From contig CALKBZ010000017.1 in assembly GCA_937775295.1 (NCBI GenBank), forward strand, positions 1 through 33,829: 33,829 bases of DNA, written 5' to 3'. The notes under the pieces were generated by a model that saw only the letters and a program-made list of their open reading frames with translations, was not told the DNA's origin and did no database searches. Positions 21,096 to 28,919 of this stretch are shown one piece after another. The number at the start of each line of letters is the position of its first letter. Within the stretch, counting starts at the first letter, position 1. Made by a program: the position numbers and the translations under genes. This stretch comes from an uncultured Opitutales bacterium. GTDB taxonomy: Bacteria; Verrucomicrobiota; Verrucomicrobiia; Opitutales; Coraliomargaritaceae.

Positions 21096-21857
21096 CTACT
21101 GTGCGAGCGTCACTTTGCATCCGTGGCTCCGGAGCGCTGCGACGCATTCAGCAGAGGCGCCGCTATCTGTGATGATGTGGGTTAAATCTTTAAGCTCCGC
21201 AAAAAAGTATTCGGAGCATGTATTTAACTTGCTCGAATCAACCATCAGCACCACCTGCTTGGCTAATTGCACCAATATCTCTTTAAAGCCCGCCTGTTCT
21301 TCGAAGCCTTCGCTGGCACCACGTTCGATGTCGAGGCCGATGCACGAAATGAAGGCGATGCTGATGTTATGCCGTTGTAAGGTCACGTAACTGTCGCTGC
21401 GAGTGAAGGTCTGCGTCTTCGGGTGGTAGCGCCCGCCGGTAGAGATGAGTTCTACATTGCCCATGCGTGCTAAATGCTCGAGCACGGCGAAGGCGTTGGT
21501 GACGACTCGGTAAGGCAGGTCGGGCAAGGTCGATACCAATGCAAAAGCAGTCGTACTACTATCAAAGGCGTAGGTTTGTCCTGGAGTAATTAATTCCAGC
21601 GCTGCTTTAGCGATGGCTTGCTTGTGGTCGACGTTAAGCGCGCGGCGCTCAGTGAAAGATTGCAGTAGGGGGCGACCATTGAGACTGCTGGCGCCACCAT
21701 GCACACGTGCGAGCTGATTATTGTCGGATAGAATCTGAAAATCGCGTCGAATTGTTTCGTCGGTGCAATTGAACTCCTCTGCGAGGTCGATGGTGCGAAC
21801 AGTTCCTTGTTCTATCAGGAGTTGTAGGATCTGTTGGTGGCGTTCTTGAGCAAGCAT
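21096..21857 (-). CDS. DeoR-family transcriptional regulator
   Basis: 253-aa DNA-binding repressor-type protein. The N-terminal winged helix-turn-helix (about residues 1-57) reads RHQQILQLLIEQGTVRTIDL, then EEFNCTDETIRRDFQIL and ARVHGG, the DeoR signature. The C-terminal sugar-phosphate-sensing domain (about 75-250) has YAFDSSTTAFALVSTLP, VVTNAFAVLEHL, and STGGRYHPKTQTF. It is first in the minus-strand deoR-rhaB-mqo group and divergent from the microcompartment operon. It most likely controls both, with a ketose 1-phosphate or DHAP-type effector. DeoR regulators are known members of PVM-type microcompartment loci. Confidence 0.9.
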   Translation of the reverse strand: MLAQERHQQILQLLIEQGTVRTIDLAEEFNCTDETIRRDFQILSDNNQLARVHGGASSLNGRPLLQSFTERRALNVDHKQAIAKAALELITPGQTYAFDSSTTAFALVSTLPDLPYRVVTNAFAVLEHLARMGNVELISTGGRYHPKTQTFTRSDSYVTLQRHNISIAFISCIGLDIERGASEGFEEQAGFKEILVQLAKQVVLMVDSSKLNTCSEYFFAELKDLTHIITDSGASAECVAALRSHGCKVTLAQ

Positions 21858-21975
21858 AGCGTATATAGAATTTTATACATTTGGGAATTTGTTTGTTTTT
21901 GCAAGATATATGTTGACTTATGTGGTTTTATTTGGATTTAATTATGAATTCCAACATTTCTCCAGTTATTTCAAT
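21858..21975. promoter_or_regulatory. Divergent promoter/operator region
   Basis: 118 A+T-rich bases between the regulator and pduL. GTATA (21861-21865) and TATAC (21874-21878) form a dyad with an 8-base gap, a possible operator. On the minus strand TATAAA (21877-21872) could be the -10 of the regulator gene. On the plus strand TTGACT (21913-21918) is a good -35, with only weak -10 candidates 16-22 bases on (GATTTA to TAATTA). The open frame of pduL extends through this region, but the early ATG at 21889 would cover the promoter. Confidence 0.5.
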
Positions 21976-22644
21976 ATGAGTAATCAACTTTTAAATCGCA
22001 GCCAAATAGAGCAGCTCGTTCGTGCTAGCCTGCAGAGAAATGCCGTTTCCGCTAGCGCGACATCCGCGGGTCCTAATCCATTGGTGGTTAATATTAGTGC
22101 ACGGCATTGCCATCTTTCGCAAGCGTCGGTCGAGCTACTGTTTGGTAAAGGCCACCAGTTGACTCCAATGAAAGATCTCTACATGGATGGCCAATTTGCT
22201 GCCAAGGAGTCGGTCACGATGATCGGGCCGCGTAGTCGGGTGATTTCGAATCTTCGTATTCTTGGTCCTTGCCGTGACTTCGATCAGGTTGAGCTGGCTT
22301 ATACGGATGCGATCTCGCTTGGCTTCAAGATACCTATCCGCAACTCGGGCGACATCGAAGGCACGCCAGGTTGCATGCTGATGGGGCCTGCTGGTTTCCT
22401 TCAGATGGACAAGGGGGTGATTCGCGCTGCGCCGCACGTGCACATGGCGCCTGAGGATGCTGCCTACTATGGTGTCGAAAACAAATCGTATATGAAACTA
22501 CGCGTCGGCGGCGATGTTGGTGTTACTTTCGACCAGATTTATGTCCGTGTAGACCCTGCCTTTAAGCTCGAAGTTCACATCGATACAGACGAGGGCAACG
22601 CATGTGGCTTCTCGGATGAGACTCCCTGTGAGCTTATTAAATAA
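21976..22644 (+). CDS. pduL: Phosphate acyltransferase of the PduL family
   Basis: 222-aa BMC cargo enzyme that exchanges CoA for phosphate on an acyl-CoA (here probably lactyl-CoA) and recycles CoA inside the shell. Conserved zinc and substrate segments are visible: ISARHCHLSQASVELLFG (about 38-55), LRILGPCRDFDQVELAYTDA (about 95-114), and APHVHMAPEDAAYYGV (about 155-170). The His residues in HCH and HVH are expected metal ligands. The first 20 residues form an amphipathic helix (IEQLVRASL core), a typical encapsulation peptide, so the ATG at 21976 is chosen. The in-frame ATG at 21889 would add 29 hydrophobic aromatic residues encoded by the promoter region. It is first in the operon. Confidence 0.93.
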   Translation: MSNQLLNRSQIEQLVRASLQRNAVSASATSAGPNPLVVNISARHCHLSQASVELLFGKGHQLTPMKDLYMDGQFAAKESVTMIGPRSRVISNLRILGPCRDFDQVELAYTDAISLGFKIPIRNSGDIEGTPGCMLMGPAGFLQMDKGVIRAAPHVHMAPEDAAYYGVENKSYMKLRVGGDVGVTFDQIYVRVDPAFKLEVHIDTDEGNACGFSDETPCELIK

Positions 22645-22690
22645 ATAACTTTCATTTCAACACACACATAACCACAAACCAAAATATATC

Positions 22691-22960
22691 ATGAGTGAAT
22701 CCATCGGATTGGTAGAAACAAAGGGCCTCACTGGCTCAATCGAAGCAAGTGACGCGATGGCTAAGGCCGCGTTAGTTACACTTGTAAAGCAAGTCTCCAT
22801 TGGCGGCGGCTTTTTGACCGTTCTCGTTAAGGGTGATGTCGGCAGCGTGAAAGCAGCCGTCGAAGCAGGTGCTGAAGCAGCAAATCGCGTAGGCGAGTTG
22901 GTTGCATCGCACGTTATCGCTCGTCCACACGACGACCTACTTAAATACTTTCAAGCATAA
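22691..22960 (+). CDS. BMC-H shell protein 1
   Basis: 89-aa single-domain BMC (PduA/CcmK type) protein forming hexamer tiles of the shell facets. It starts IGLVETKGLTGSIEASDAMA, followed by the central pore loop VSIGGGF and then VKGDVGSVKAAVEAGAEAA, with HVIARPHDDL at the end. The pore motif is Gly-Gly-Gly, differing from the other two BMC-H proteins of the locus, so its pore may be wider or differently charged. The leader is A-rich, without a clear Shine-Dalgarno. Confidence 0.97.
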   Translation: MSESIGLVETKGLTGSIEASDAMAKAALVTLVKQVSIGGGFLTVLVKGDVGSVKAAVEAGAEAANRVGELVASHVIARPHDDLLKYFQA

Positions 22961-22980
22961 CCCTTAGGGAAACAAATATT

Positions 22981-23259
22981 ATGGCTAAACAAGCAATAGG
23001 AATGATCGAGTGTAAGGGGTTCGTATGCCTCATGGAAGCATCCGATGCCGCACTAAAATCAGCTGACGTTACATTGACTGGCTGGGAAAAAATCGGAAGT
23101 GGTCTCGTGACTGCTTTCTTCACCGGTGATGTCGCTGCTGTTAAAGCTGCGGTTGAAGCTGGCGCTGACGCTGCAAGCTCTATGGGCGAAGTCGTTGCCG
23201 TTCAGGTAATCCCTCGTCCACACGACGACCTCTCTAAGCTCGGTAGCTGGATTGGATAA
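22981..23259 (+). CDS. BMC-H shell protein 2
   Basis: 92-aa BMC-domain hexamer protein. It starts AIGMIECKGFVCLMEASDAA and has the classic PduA-like pore segment WEKIGSGLV, then TGDVAAVKAAVEAGADAA and VQVIPRPHDDLSKL. The Gly-Ser-Gly pore is the usual one for small polar metabolites. It follows the first BMC-H gene by 20 bases, and the two genes are clearly related by duplication. Confidence 0.97.
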   Translation: MAKQAIGMIECKGFVCLMEASDAALKSADVTLTGWEKIGSGLVTAFFTGDVAAVKAAVEAGADAASSMGEVVAVQVIPRPHDDLSKLGSWIG

Positions 23260-23320
23260 AATCTTAACCATCTGAATATGCCTATCAGACAGGTATGTTC
23301 TTTTTAACATTAAAAAACTC

Positions 23321-24505
23321 GTGAAGATCCTAATCGCCAATCTCGGTTCCACCTCCTTCAAGTATCGTCTTTTTGAGATGAGTGATACTGTCGCCAATTT
23401 ATTGGCTACGGGAGGCTTCGAGCGCGTGACTGAATACACTCGGTGTATTGAGCAGATGCTAGAAACTCTGGTTGGTGAAGGGCATCTTCAGTCCGGTGAA
23501 GATCTCGACGCGGTCGGCTTTAAAACCGTCCTCGGAAAAGATCTTAGTGGTTGTGTTGCCGCGGATGAGCGCGTCCTTGAAGCCCTTGATGGCTTCAAGG
23601 AGGTAGCTCCCGCTCACAATCCAGCCTACTCCGAAGGTATTCGCTGCTTCACCGAAAAGCTTCCCTCTGTAAAGCGTGTCGCTCTGTTTGAGACTGCATT
23701 TTTCCAGTGGACGAGTGATGCGTCCTCGACTTACGCCATCCCACAGGCATGGCGTGATCTAGGTATTCGTCGCTATGGCTTCCACGGTGCGAGCCACAAA
23801 TTCATCGCCGAACGCTCTGCTGAGATGGTTGGTAATGACGTCGTGGCTGAACGCGCTCGTCGTCTTTATGTCGACGGCCCTGGCGAATATATAGGCGATC
23901 CTGTGCGAGTCATCTCTTGCCACCTTGGTGGCAGCAGTTCGGTTGTCGGTATTAACAACGGTGTTGCGATCGGTTCCAGTATGGGGTTCAGCCCTCAGAG
24001 TGGTTTGCCGCAAAACAACCGCGTTGGCGATCTCGACTCCATGGCGATTCCTTATGTGAGCAAGATGCTCGGCCTTTCCGTAGAGGAAGCTGAACGTCAG
24101 CTCAACAAGGAGAGTGGCTTACTTGGACTGTCTCAAGTCAGTAACGATGCACGCGATATCGACGAAGCAGCCGCAGCAGGTAATGCGAATGCTCAACTCG
24201 CGATCGATGTGCTCACCGATAGTATCCGTCACTGGGCAGGCTCTTTCTTTTTTAAGATGGGCGGCGCCGAAGTGATTTCATTCACCGCAGGTATGGGGGA
24301 AAACGATCCCGTCCTACGTGCGGCAGTTTGCGCCGGTCTCGAAGGTCTTGGCGTGAAAATCGATTCCGAACGTAATGCGAAGGTGATTCGCGGAGCGGAA
24401 GGTGTCATCAGTTCGGACGACTCTACAATTAAAGTAGTGGTTATCCCAGCCAACGAAGAACTCGTCATTGCTCGCGAAGTATATCGCAATATTCAAGCGG
24501 GCTAA
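23321..24505 (+). CDS. Acetate kinase homologue of the microcompartment pathway
   Basis: 394-aa ASKHA-fold kinase, expected to turn an acyl phosphate (probably lactyl-phosphate) plus ADP into the acid plus ATP. Family signatures are ANLGSTSFKY (Asn7), YGFHGASHKFIA (152-163), CHLGGSSSVVG (His201), NNRVGDLD (Arg234), and ANEELVIA (Glu379). Several residues essential in ordinary acetate kinases are changed. The RVVHGG loop reads KTVLGK, with Lys68 where Arg91 is expected, and FDTAFH reads FETAFF, with Glu124 where Asp148 is expected. His99 (in APAHNPA) is kept. A longer loop at about 171-195 is also present. The gene sits between BMC-H genes 2 and 3. The divergence may reflect a larger substrate such as lactyl-phosphate. 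Confidence 0.88.
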   Translation: MKILIANLGSTSFKYRLFEMSDTVANLLATGGFERVTEYTRCIEQMLETLVGEGHLQSGEDLDAVGFKTVLGKDLSGCVAADERVLEALDGFKEVAPAHNPAYSEGIRCFTEKLPSVKRVALFETAFFQWTSDASSTYAIPQAWRDLGIRRYGFHGASHKFIAERSAEMVGNDVVAERARRLYVDGPGEYIGDPVRVISCHLGGSSSVVGINNGVAIGSSMGFSPQSGLPQNNRVGDLDSMAIPYVSKMLGLSVEEAERQLNKESGLLGLSQVSNDARDIDEAAAAGNANAQLAIDVLTDSIRHWAGSFFFKMGGAEVISFTAGMGENDPVLRAAVCAGLEGLGVKIDSERNAKVIRGAEGVISSDDSTIKVVVIPANEELVIAREVYRNIQAG

Positions 24506-24553
24506 CAATTTTCTAATAAGTAACAATTAATTCAAACCAACCTACATACTATT

Positions 24554-24859
24554 ATGGCTAAGCAAGCAATCGGAATACTCGAAACTAAGGGCCTTGTCGC
24601 TCTTGTCCAAGGCACAGACGCAATGTTGAAATCAGCAAACGTCGAACTTACCGGTCCTATGAAGGGCGTCGGTAGTGCACTTGTCAGTGTCGTCATCACA
24701 GGCGATGTCGCTGCAGTTAACGCTGCAATCGAAACTGGTGCTGAAACAGCTGGCCGTTACGGCGAAGTTGTCAGCGCTCACACAATCGCTCGTCCACACG
24801 ATGATGTAGAAACAATTGTTCCTGCACTCAAGGCGGCCGCTAAGCGCGCAACCAAGTAA
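24554..24859 (+). CDS. BMC-H shell protein 3
   Basis: 101-aa BMC-domain hexamer protein. It starts AIGILETKGLVALVQGTDAM, with pore segment MKGVGSALV (Gly-Ser-Ala instead of Gly-Ser-Gly), then TGDVAAVNAAIETGAETA and HTIARPHDDVE. It ends with a basic, Ala/Lys-rich C-terminal tail of about 15 residues absent from the other two BMC-H proteins; the tail may face the lumen or cytosol and bind a partner. It is followed after 5 bases by a BMC-P gene. Confidence 0.97.
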   Translation: MAKQAIGILETKGLVALVQGTDAMLKSANVELTGPMKGVGSALVSVVITGDVAAVNAAIETGAETAGRYGEVVSAHTIARPHDDVETIVPALKAAAKRATK

Positions 24860-24864
24860 ATTCG

Positions 24865-25179
24865 ATGTATCTGGGAACAGTCATTGGGTCCGTCGTTTCG
24901 ACGAAGAAGGACGAGAGCATGCGGGGCCGTAAGCTCCTCATGGTTCGTCCGATGTTGGTCGATCCCGAAGATCCCAGCAAATTCAAGCCCGGCAGTAATA
25001 CTATTGTCGTGATTGATACGCTGGGCGCCGGAGAGGGCGAACTCGTGATGTTTGCCCAAGGTAGTTCTGCTCGTCAGGCCGATGGTCTAAAAGCACTGCC
25101 GGTAGATGCCGCAGTCGTCGGTCTCGTCGATACCGTCAGCATCCTAGGCAACAAGACCTACGAAGCGAAGAACAGTTAA
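24865..25179 (+). CDS. BMC-P shell vertex protein 1 (EutN/CcmL family)
   Basis: 104-aa pentamer protein that caps the vertices of the icosahedral shell. It starts MYLGTVIGSVVSTKKDESM, then GRKLLMVRPM, NTIVVIDTLGAGEGELVMFA, and VVGLVDTVSI, the standard EutN/CcmL pattern. It is the longest and most canonical of the three BMC-P proteins here. It begins 5 bases after the third BMC-H gene, so the two are probably translationally coupled. Confidence 0.96.
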   Translation: MYLGTVIGSVVSTKKDESMRGRKLLMVRPMLVDPEDPSKFKPGSNTIVVIDTLGAGEGELVMFAQGSSARQADGLKALPVDAAVVGLVDTVSILGNKTYEAKNS

Positions 25180-25203
25180 ACCTTAACGAAGAAGAATTTT
25201 TAC

Positions 25204-26646
25204 ATGAGTCAATTGAATGAAGCAGCGATACGCAAAGTGGTGAGCGAAGTGCTCGCCCAAATGCAATCCAAGGGCACGCTCGCGATGCCGACCATACAAG
25301 CTCGCCCAGGCAAGCACGGTGTCTTTGATGAGCCCGAGCAAGCGGTGGCCGCAGCGCGTAGCGGATTCGAGCAACTCCAACAAAAAGGCTGGGCCGCTCG
25401 TATCAAGATCGTCGAGCTGGTTAAGCAAATGTGTGTCGACAACGCTGAGCGTTGGGGACAGATCGAGTTTAATGAAACCAAAATCGGTCGCCTTGCGCAC
25501 AAACCTGCCAAGCTTCAGGGCGTCAAGAATGTGCTCGGGCCAGAATACCTCACGCCGCAAGGCATGAGTGGTGATTTCGGTATCACGATGGACGAAGCTG
25601 CTCCTTGGGGCGTCATTGTTGCGATCACTCCATTGACGCACTCGGTGCCAACAATTGCTGGCAACATCGTCAACATGGTGGCTGCGGGTAATTCGATCGT
25701 ATTCAACCCACACCCTGGTGGTGCTGGGGTGGCGGCACTCGCAATCGACGAATTTAATGAAGCGATCAAAGCGGAAACAGGTATCTCGAACCTGCTCTGC
25801 ACCATCGAAAAACCTTCACTCGATTCTTTCAATGCACTTTGCGCTGCGGATGATGTAAACCTGCTTTGCATCACCGGCGGCCCGGGTGTGGTCGACGCTG
25901 CTATGAAAACTGGCAAGCGCGCGATTTGTGCGGGTCCTGGTAATCCTCCAGTACTTGTCGACGATTGCAATCAGCTCGATTTCGACCGTGTCGCTCGCGA
26001 TATTATCGCGGGTGGTGGATTTGATAACAACTTGCTCTGCATCGGTGAGAAGCAAATCATCGCAGTCGGTGATTCGTACCAAAAGACGCTTGCAGCTATG
26101 CAGCGCCAAGGTGCGGTTCTCTTGAATGCGCAGCAGCTCGCCGCGATCAAAAGCGAAGTTTTCGACTTTAAGGACGGCGTTGGCTGTGGCTCTGCAGTGC
26201 TGAACCGTAAGTGGGTCGGGGCAAATCCAGATGCACTCGCACGTATCGCTGGGCTCAACATTGATTCCAGTGTTGAGATGCTCATCGCGGAAACTGATGC
26301 CAACGATCCATTCGTTCAAGAAGAACAAATGATGCCGTTGCTACCAATCGTCCGCGCGAATGACTTCAGTCAAGGCCTCAGCATTGCGAAGCAATCCGAG
26401 CATGGCGACAAGCACTCCGCAATGATCCACACCATGAACGTCGCACGGATGACTGAAATGGGACAAGCTATGGACACTACGATTTTCGTCAAGAACGGCC
26501 CTTGTTTGGCCGGTCTCGGTCTCGGCGGTGAAGGCTTTATTAGCTTCTCGATCGCAACCACCACAGGTGAGGGCATCACCACGCCACGCACCTTTACTCG
26601 CTACCGTCGTTGCACGTTGGTGAATAACTTGAACATCGTTCGATAG
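25204..26646 (+). CDS. CoA-acylating aldehyde dehydrogenase, PduP-like
   Basis: 480-aa BMC cargo enzyme that oxidises an aldehyde (here probably L-lactaldehyde) with NAD+ and CoA to the acyl-CoA. The N-terminal 20 residues form an amphipathic encapsulation helix (IRKVVSEVL core), followed by a short linker. The NAD-binding segment APWGVIVAITPLTHSVPT (about 133-150) and the glycine motif LCITGGPGVVDAA are present. The catalytic Cys279 lies in GGFDNNLLCIGEKQ, as in PduP and EutE enzymes. The length is slightly above that of PduP. It follows BMC-P 1 by 24 bases. Confidence 0.94.
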   Translation: MSQLNEAAIRKVVSEVLAQMQSKGTLAMPTIQARPGKHGVFDEPEQAVAAARSGFEQLQQKGWAARIKIVELVKQMCVDNAERWGQIEFNETKIGRLAHKPAKLQGVKNVLGPEYLTPQGMSGDFGITMDEAAPWGVIVAITPLTHSVPTIAGNIVNMVAAGNSIVFNPHPGGAGVAALAIDEFNEAIKAETGISNLLCTIEKPSLDSFNALCAADDVNLLCITGGPGVVDAAMKTGKRAICAGPGNPPVLVDDCNQLDFDRVARDIIAGGGFDNNLLCIGEKQIIAVGDSYQKTLAAMQRQGAVLLNAQQLAAIKSEVFDFKDGVGCGSAVLNRKWVGANPDALARIAGLNIDSSVEMLIAETDANDPFVQEEQMMPLLPIVRANDFSQGLSIAKQSEHGDKHSAMIHTMNVARMTEMGQAMDTTIFVKNGPCLAGLGLGGEGFISFSIATTTGEGITTPRTFTRYRRCTLVNNLNIVR

Positions 26647-26710
26647 TTCGTCTCAGCTTTCACACCTCAAGTTTCAGGTCTCTAATTTAAGCCCTCAAAT
26701 CTCTTAAGAA

Positions 26711-26965
26711 ATGATCCTCGCACGCGTAGACGGCCATGCTGTTACCAGCATCGGCCATGCCAGTCTCATTGGTCGCACCATTGTGCTCTGCACTCCGATT
26801 GATGAGAATGGCGCGAGTGCGGGTGCTCCATTTGCTGCGGTTGATCCGATGGGAGCTGGCATACATGCGCGTGTTTTCATTACGACCGATGGTTCTTGGA
26901 CGCAAGGCACCGTGCACGACGATCACTCGCCTATTCGAAACCAAATCATGGGGATCATAGATTAA
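26711..26965 (+). CDS. BMC-P shell vertex protein 2 (EutN/CcmL family)
   Basis: 84-aa EutN/CcmL-type pentamer protein. It starts MILARVDGHAVTSIGHASLI, then GRTIVLCTPIDENG, with AVDPMGAGIHARVFITTDGS in the middle and IRNQIMGIID at the end. It is shorter than vertex protein 1 and lacks its VIDTLGAGEGE loop, having DPMGAGIHA in its place. PVM-type loci typically carry three different BMC-P genes, which agrees with this set. Confidence 0.93.
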   Translation: MILARVDGHAVTSIGHASLIGRTIVLCTPIDENGASAGAPFAAVDPMGAGIHARVFITTDGSWTQGTVHDDHSPIRNQIMGIID

Positions 26966-26967
26966 CG

Positions 26968-27273
26968 ATGAAACCTGGAAAAGTTATTGGAACTGTTACG
27001 CTTGGCGTTCGCGACCCTGCATTTCGCGGTGGCCGTTGGGTTGTCATTTCGCCGATGGGTGAAGAGCAGCTGACCGGCAAGAATCGCAGTGATGTTTCCA
27101 GTGCGTGGTCATTAGTGGCATACGACGATCTTGGCGCAGGAGTAGGGGATGAAGTTCTGTACGTTGAAGGCGCCGAAGCAATGCAGCCTTTTGATAGACC
27201 AATTCCATTGGACGCGATCACCGTCGCACTTCTCGATACTTATAGTTTTACGCCTCCTAGTGGCGACGCATAG
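26968..27273 (+). CDS. BMC-P shell vertex protein 3 (EutN/CcmL family)
   Basis: 101-aa EutN/CcmL-type pentamer protein. It starts MKPGKVIGTVTLGVRDPAF, then GRWVVISPMGEEQL, AYDDLGAGVGDEVLYVEGAEA, split here across the conserved Gly-Ala-Gly turn, and VALLDTYSF. The ATG at 26968 lies 2 bases after the stop of vertex protein 2. A longer frame from 26896 overlaps that gene and lacks family similarity, so it is rejected. Confidence 0.94.
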   Translation: MKPGKVIGTVTLGVRDPAFRGGRWVVISPMGEEQLTGKNRSDVSSAWSLVAYDDLGAGVGDEVLYVEGAEAMQPFDRPIPLDAITVALLDTYSFTPPSGDA

Positions 27274-27406
27274 CAGTTCTTTAGTTCCCAGTTATCAGTT
27301 TCTTCCAAAGGCAATTCCAACCGAAAGCTAGTTAACTTTTTCCCTTTCAAAACAAAATCCAACTGAACACCGACCAATCGAAAACTGGTCAACCCAGATA
27401 AATATT
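27274..27406. other. Spacer with AGTT/GAAAGCTAG-type repeats
   Basis: 133 bases within the operon. Bases 27274-27304 are rich in CAGTT-like runs, and 27323-27336 read GAAAGCTAGTTAAC. Closely related pieces flank the four-helix-bundle gene at 28545 (CAGTTCTTCC at 28498-28507 and GAAAGCTAGGTAAC at 28936-28949). GACCA/TGGTC forms a small hairpin shortly before the aldolase start. This looks like a scar or empty copy of the element around the four-helix-bundle gene. Confidence 0.45.
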
Positions 27407-28489
27407 ATGAGCAAACTATACACCGCGAAAAATCTCGAAGCAATGATCGCACAAGGCCAGTGCCTGTCGACCGTTCCTGCCAATGCAAAGCTCACGCCTA
27501 TGGCTCGCGACATTATTCGCAAGCATAAGGTAACGCCTGCTGCTGCGAGTGCTCCAGCCGCTGCAGCCACTGGCAATAGCCCACGTATCCACAGCCCAGT
27601 GTTGCCAAATGCAGTATTTGATTGGACACCTGGCGCTGATCCAAGGACAGCGGCAGAGCTCGAAACATTTTTCTATTCGCCAGAGGTGCAAGCTCTCAAA
27701 GGGCGTATCTGCGGCATCGGTGAGCGCATCTGGAACAAAGGTTATGTCGATGGTAACGGTGGTAACATCACTGTTCGCGTCGGTGACAACCTCGTGCTTT
27801 GCACTCCGACTCTTATCTCTAAAGGCTTCATGACTCCGGACGACATCTGCATGGTGGATCTGGATGGTAATCAAGTCGCAGGCACACGTCCCCGCACTTC
27901 TGAGGTCAACACGCACTTGGCAATCATGAAGAGTGAACCGAATGCCAAGTCTTGCGTGCATGCGCACCCAATCTACGCCACTGCCTTTGCGGTTGCAGGT
28001 GTCACTCCGCCTTCTTGCCTGATCCCTGAGCCAGAAGTATTCCTCGGTGAAATCGGTTTCGCTAGCTACCAGACTCCAGGTTCTCCAGAGAACGCCAGTG
28101 AAGTTGCCAAGCTTGCCAAAAAGCACCAATCCATCTTGATGCAAAATCACGGTGTGATCTGCTGGGGTAAGGACGTCGAAGACGCTTACTGGAAGATGGA
28201 AAACACCGATGCATTTTGCCACACGGTGACCATCACCATGCAAATCGGTGGTCCAAAGCAGTATGGTCCAGACAAGCTCAAGGAGCTCATCGAAATCCGT
28301 AAGAAGCTCGGTATGCCTGATCACCGCCTCGACGAACTCAAGGAGTGTGAACTGTGCGACGCAGCAGCATACACAGTACACACCACTCCTCAGCCAAGTG
28401 CTGATTGCGGTTGCGACCTGCCAACGGGCGACGTCGACGAAGCACTGGTTCAAAAGATCACTGATACGATCTTGAAGAAACTGAGCTAA
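27407..28489 (+). CDS. Class II aldolase (fuculose/rhamnulose-1-phosphate type) with extensions
   Basis: 360-aa zinc aldolase, expected to split L-fuculose-1-P or L-rhamnulose-1-P into DHAP and L-lactaldehyde. The catalytic core (about residues 85-290) has GNGGNITVRVG, Glu166, His185 and His187 (in VHAHP), and His248 (in QNHG). Their spacing equals that of Glu73, His92, His94 and His155 of E. coli FucA. An extra N-terminal domain of about 80 residues contains LTPMARDIIRKHKVTP and an Ala-rich linker. The C-terminal extension (about 300-360) has CELC and CGC cysteine pairs, then an amphipathic helix (VQKITDTIL core) that looks like a C-terminal encapsulation peptide. It is the committing enzyme of the encapsulated pathway. 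Confidence 0.93.
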   Translation: MSKLYTAKNLEAMIAQGQCLSTVPANAKLTPMARDIIRKHKVTPAAASAPAAAATGNSPRIHSPVLPNAVFDWTPGADPRTAAELETFFYSPEVQALKGRICGIGERIWNKGYVDGNGGNITVRVGDNLVLCTPTLISKGFMTPDDICMVDLDGNQVAGTRPRTSEVNTHLAIMKSEPNAKSCVHAHPIYATAFAVAGVTPPSCLIPEPEVFLGEIGFASYQTPGSPENASEVAKLAKKHQSILMQNHGVICWGKDVEDAYWKMENTDAFCHTVTITMQIGGPKQYGPDKLKELIEIRKKLGMPDHRLDELKECELCDAAAYTVHTTPQPSADCGCDLPTGDVDEALVQKITDTILKKLS

Positions 28490-28544
28490 ACGATTTTCAG
28501 TTCTTCCGTTTTCGGTATGCTAGTTTTCAGTTCATTGACGTGTA

Positions 28545-28919
28545 ATGGCGACAATTAAAAAGTTTGAAGATATACAGGCTTGGCAGAAAGCTAGAGAAGT
28601 CTCGGCAGCTATTTATCGTCTTTGTAAGCAAGGCGATTTAGCCACGGACTTCGGTCTTCGTGATCAAATACGTCGCTGTGCTGTATCGACACAGTCAAAT
28701 ATTGCTGAAGGTTTCGGCCGAGAGGGTAACAAGCAATTCGTATATTTTCTTCGAATTGCGAAAGGTTCTGCCTGTGAGTTTCGCTCACAGTTATATAATT
28801 TACTTGATGCTGAATATATCGATCAAGCTACATTCGATGACCTCTATGGGAAATCCGAAGAAACTGAACGCCTAGTCGGCGGTTTCATTAACTACTTAAA
28901 CAATTCATCCGCTATTTAA
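28545..28919 (+). CDS. Four-helix-bundle protein (S23/IVS-type, bAvd-like)
   Basis: 124-aa all-helical protein of the family first met in 23S rRNA intervening sequences and related to the avidity protein of diversity-generating retroelements. Typical features are FEDIQAWQKAREVSAAIYRL at the start, then FGLRDQIRRCAVSTQSNIAE (about 46-65), GFGREGNKQFVYFLRIAKGS (about 66-85), and ELRSQL-type CEFRSQLYNLLDAEYID. It is inserted between the aldolase and dehydrogenase genes of the microcompartment operon, in the same orientation, but is no known BMC component. Flanking DNA is A+T-rich with CAGTT and AACAGAAA runs in roughly inverted arrangement. Its A+T-leaning codon use differs from the neighbours. 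It is likely a recent arrival of unknown function. Confidence 0.9.
   Translation: MATIKKFEDIQAWQKAREVSAAIYRLCKQGDLATDFGLRDQIRRCAVSTQSNIAEGFGREGNKQFVYFLRIAKGSACEFRSQLYNLLDAEYIDQATFDDLYGKSEETERLVGGFINYLNNSSAI

Noticed and set aside
21889-21975. Longer start for pduL
   Set aside because: The extra residues are hydrophobic and aromatic, cover the promoter, and would bury the N-terminal encapsulation helix that begins at 21976.
25183-25713. Antisense frame at the aldehyde dehydrogenase start
   Set aside because: It overlaps a gene with unmistakable catalytic motifs and is itself unlike any protein I know.
27416-28453. 345-codon open frame antisense to the aldolase
   Set aside because: It is a shadow of the aldolase gene, which has clear zinc-site motifs. 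The antisense product has no recognisable domain.
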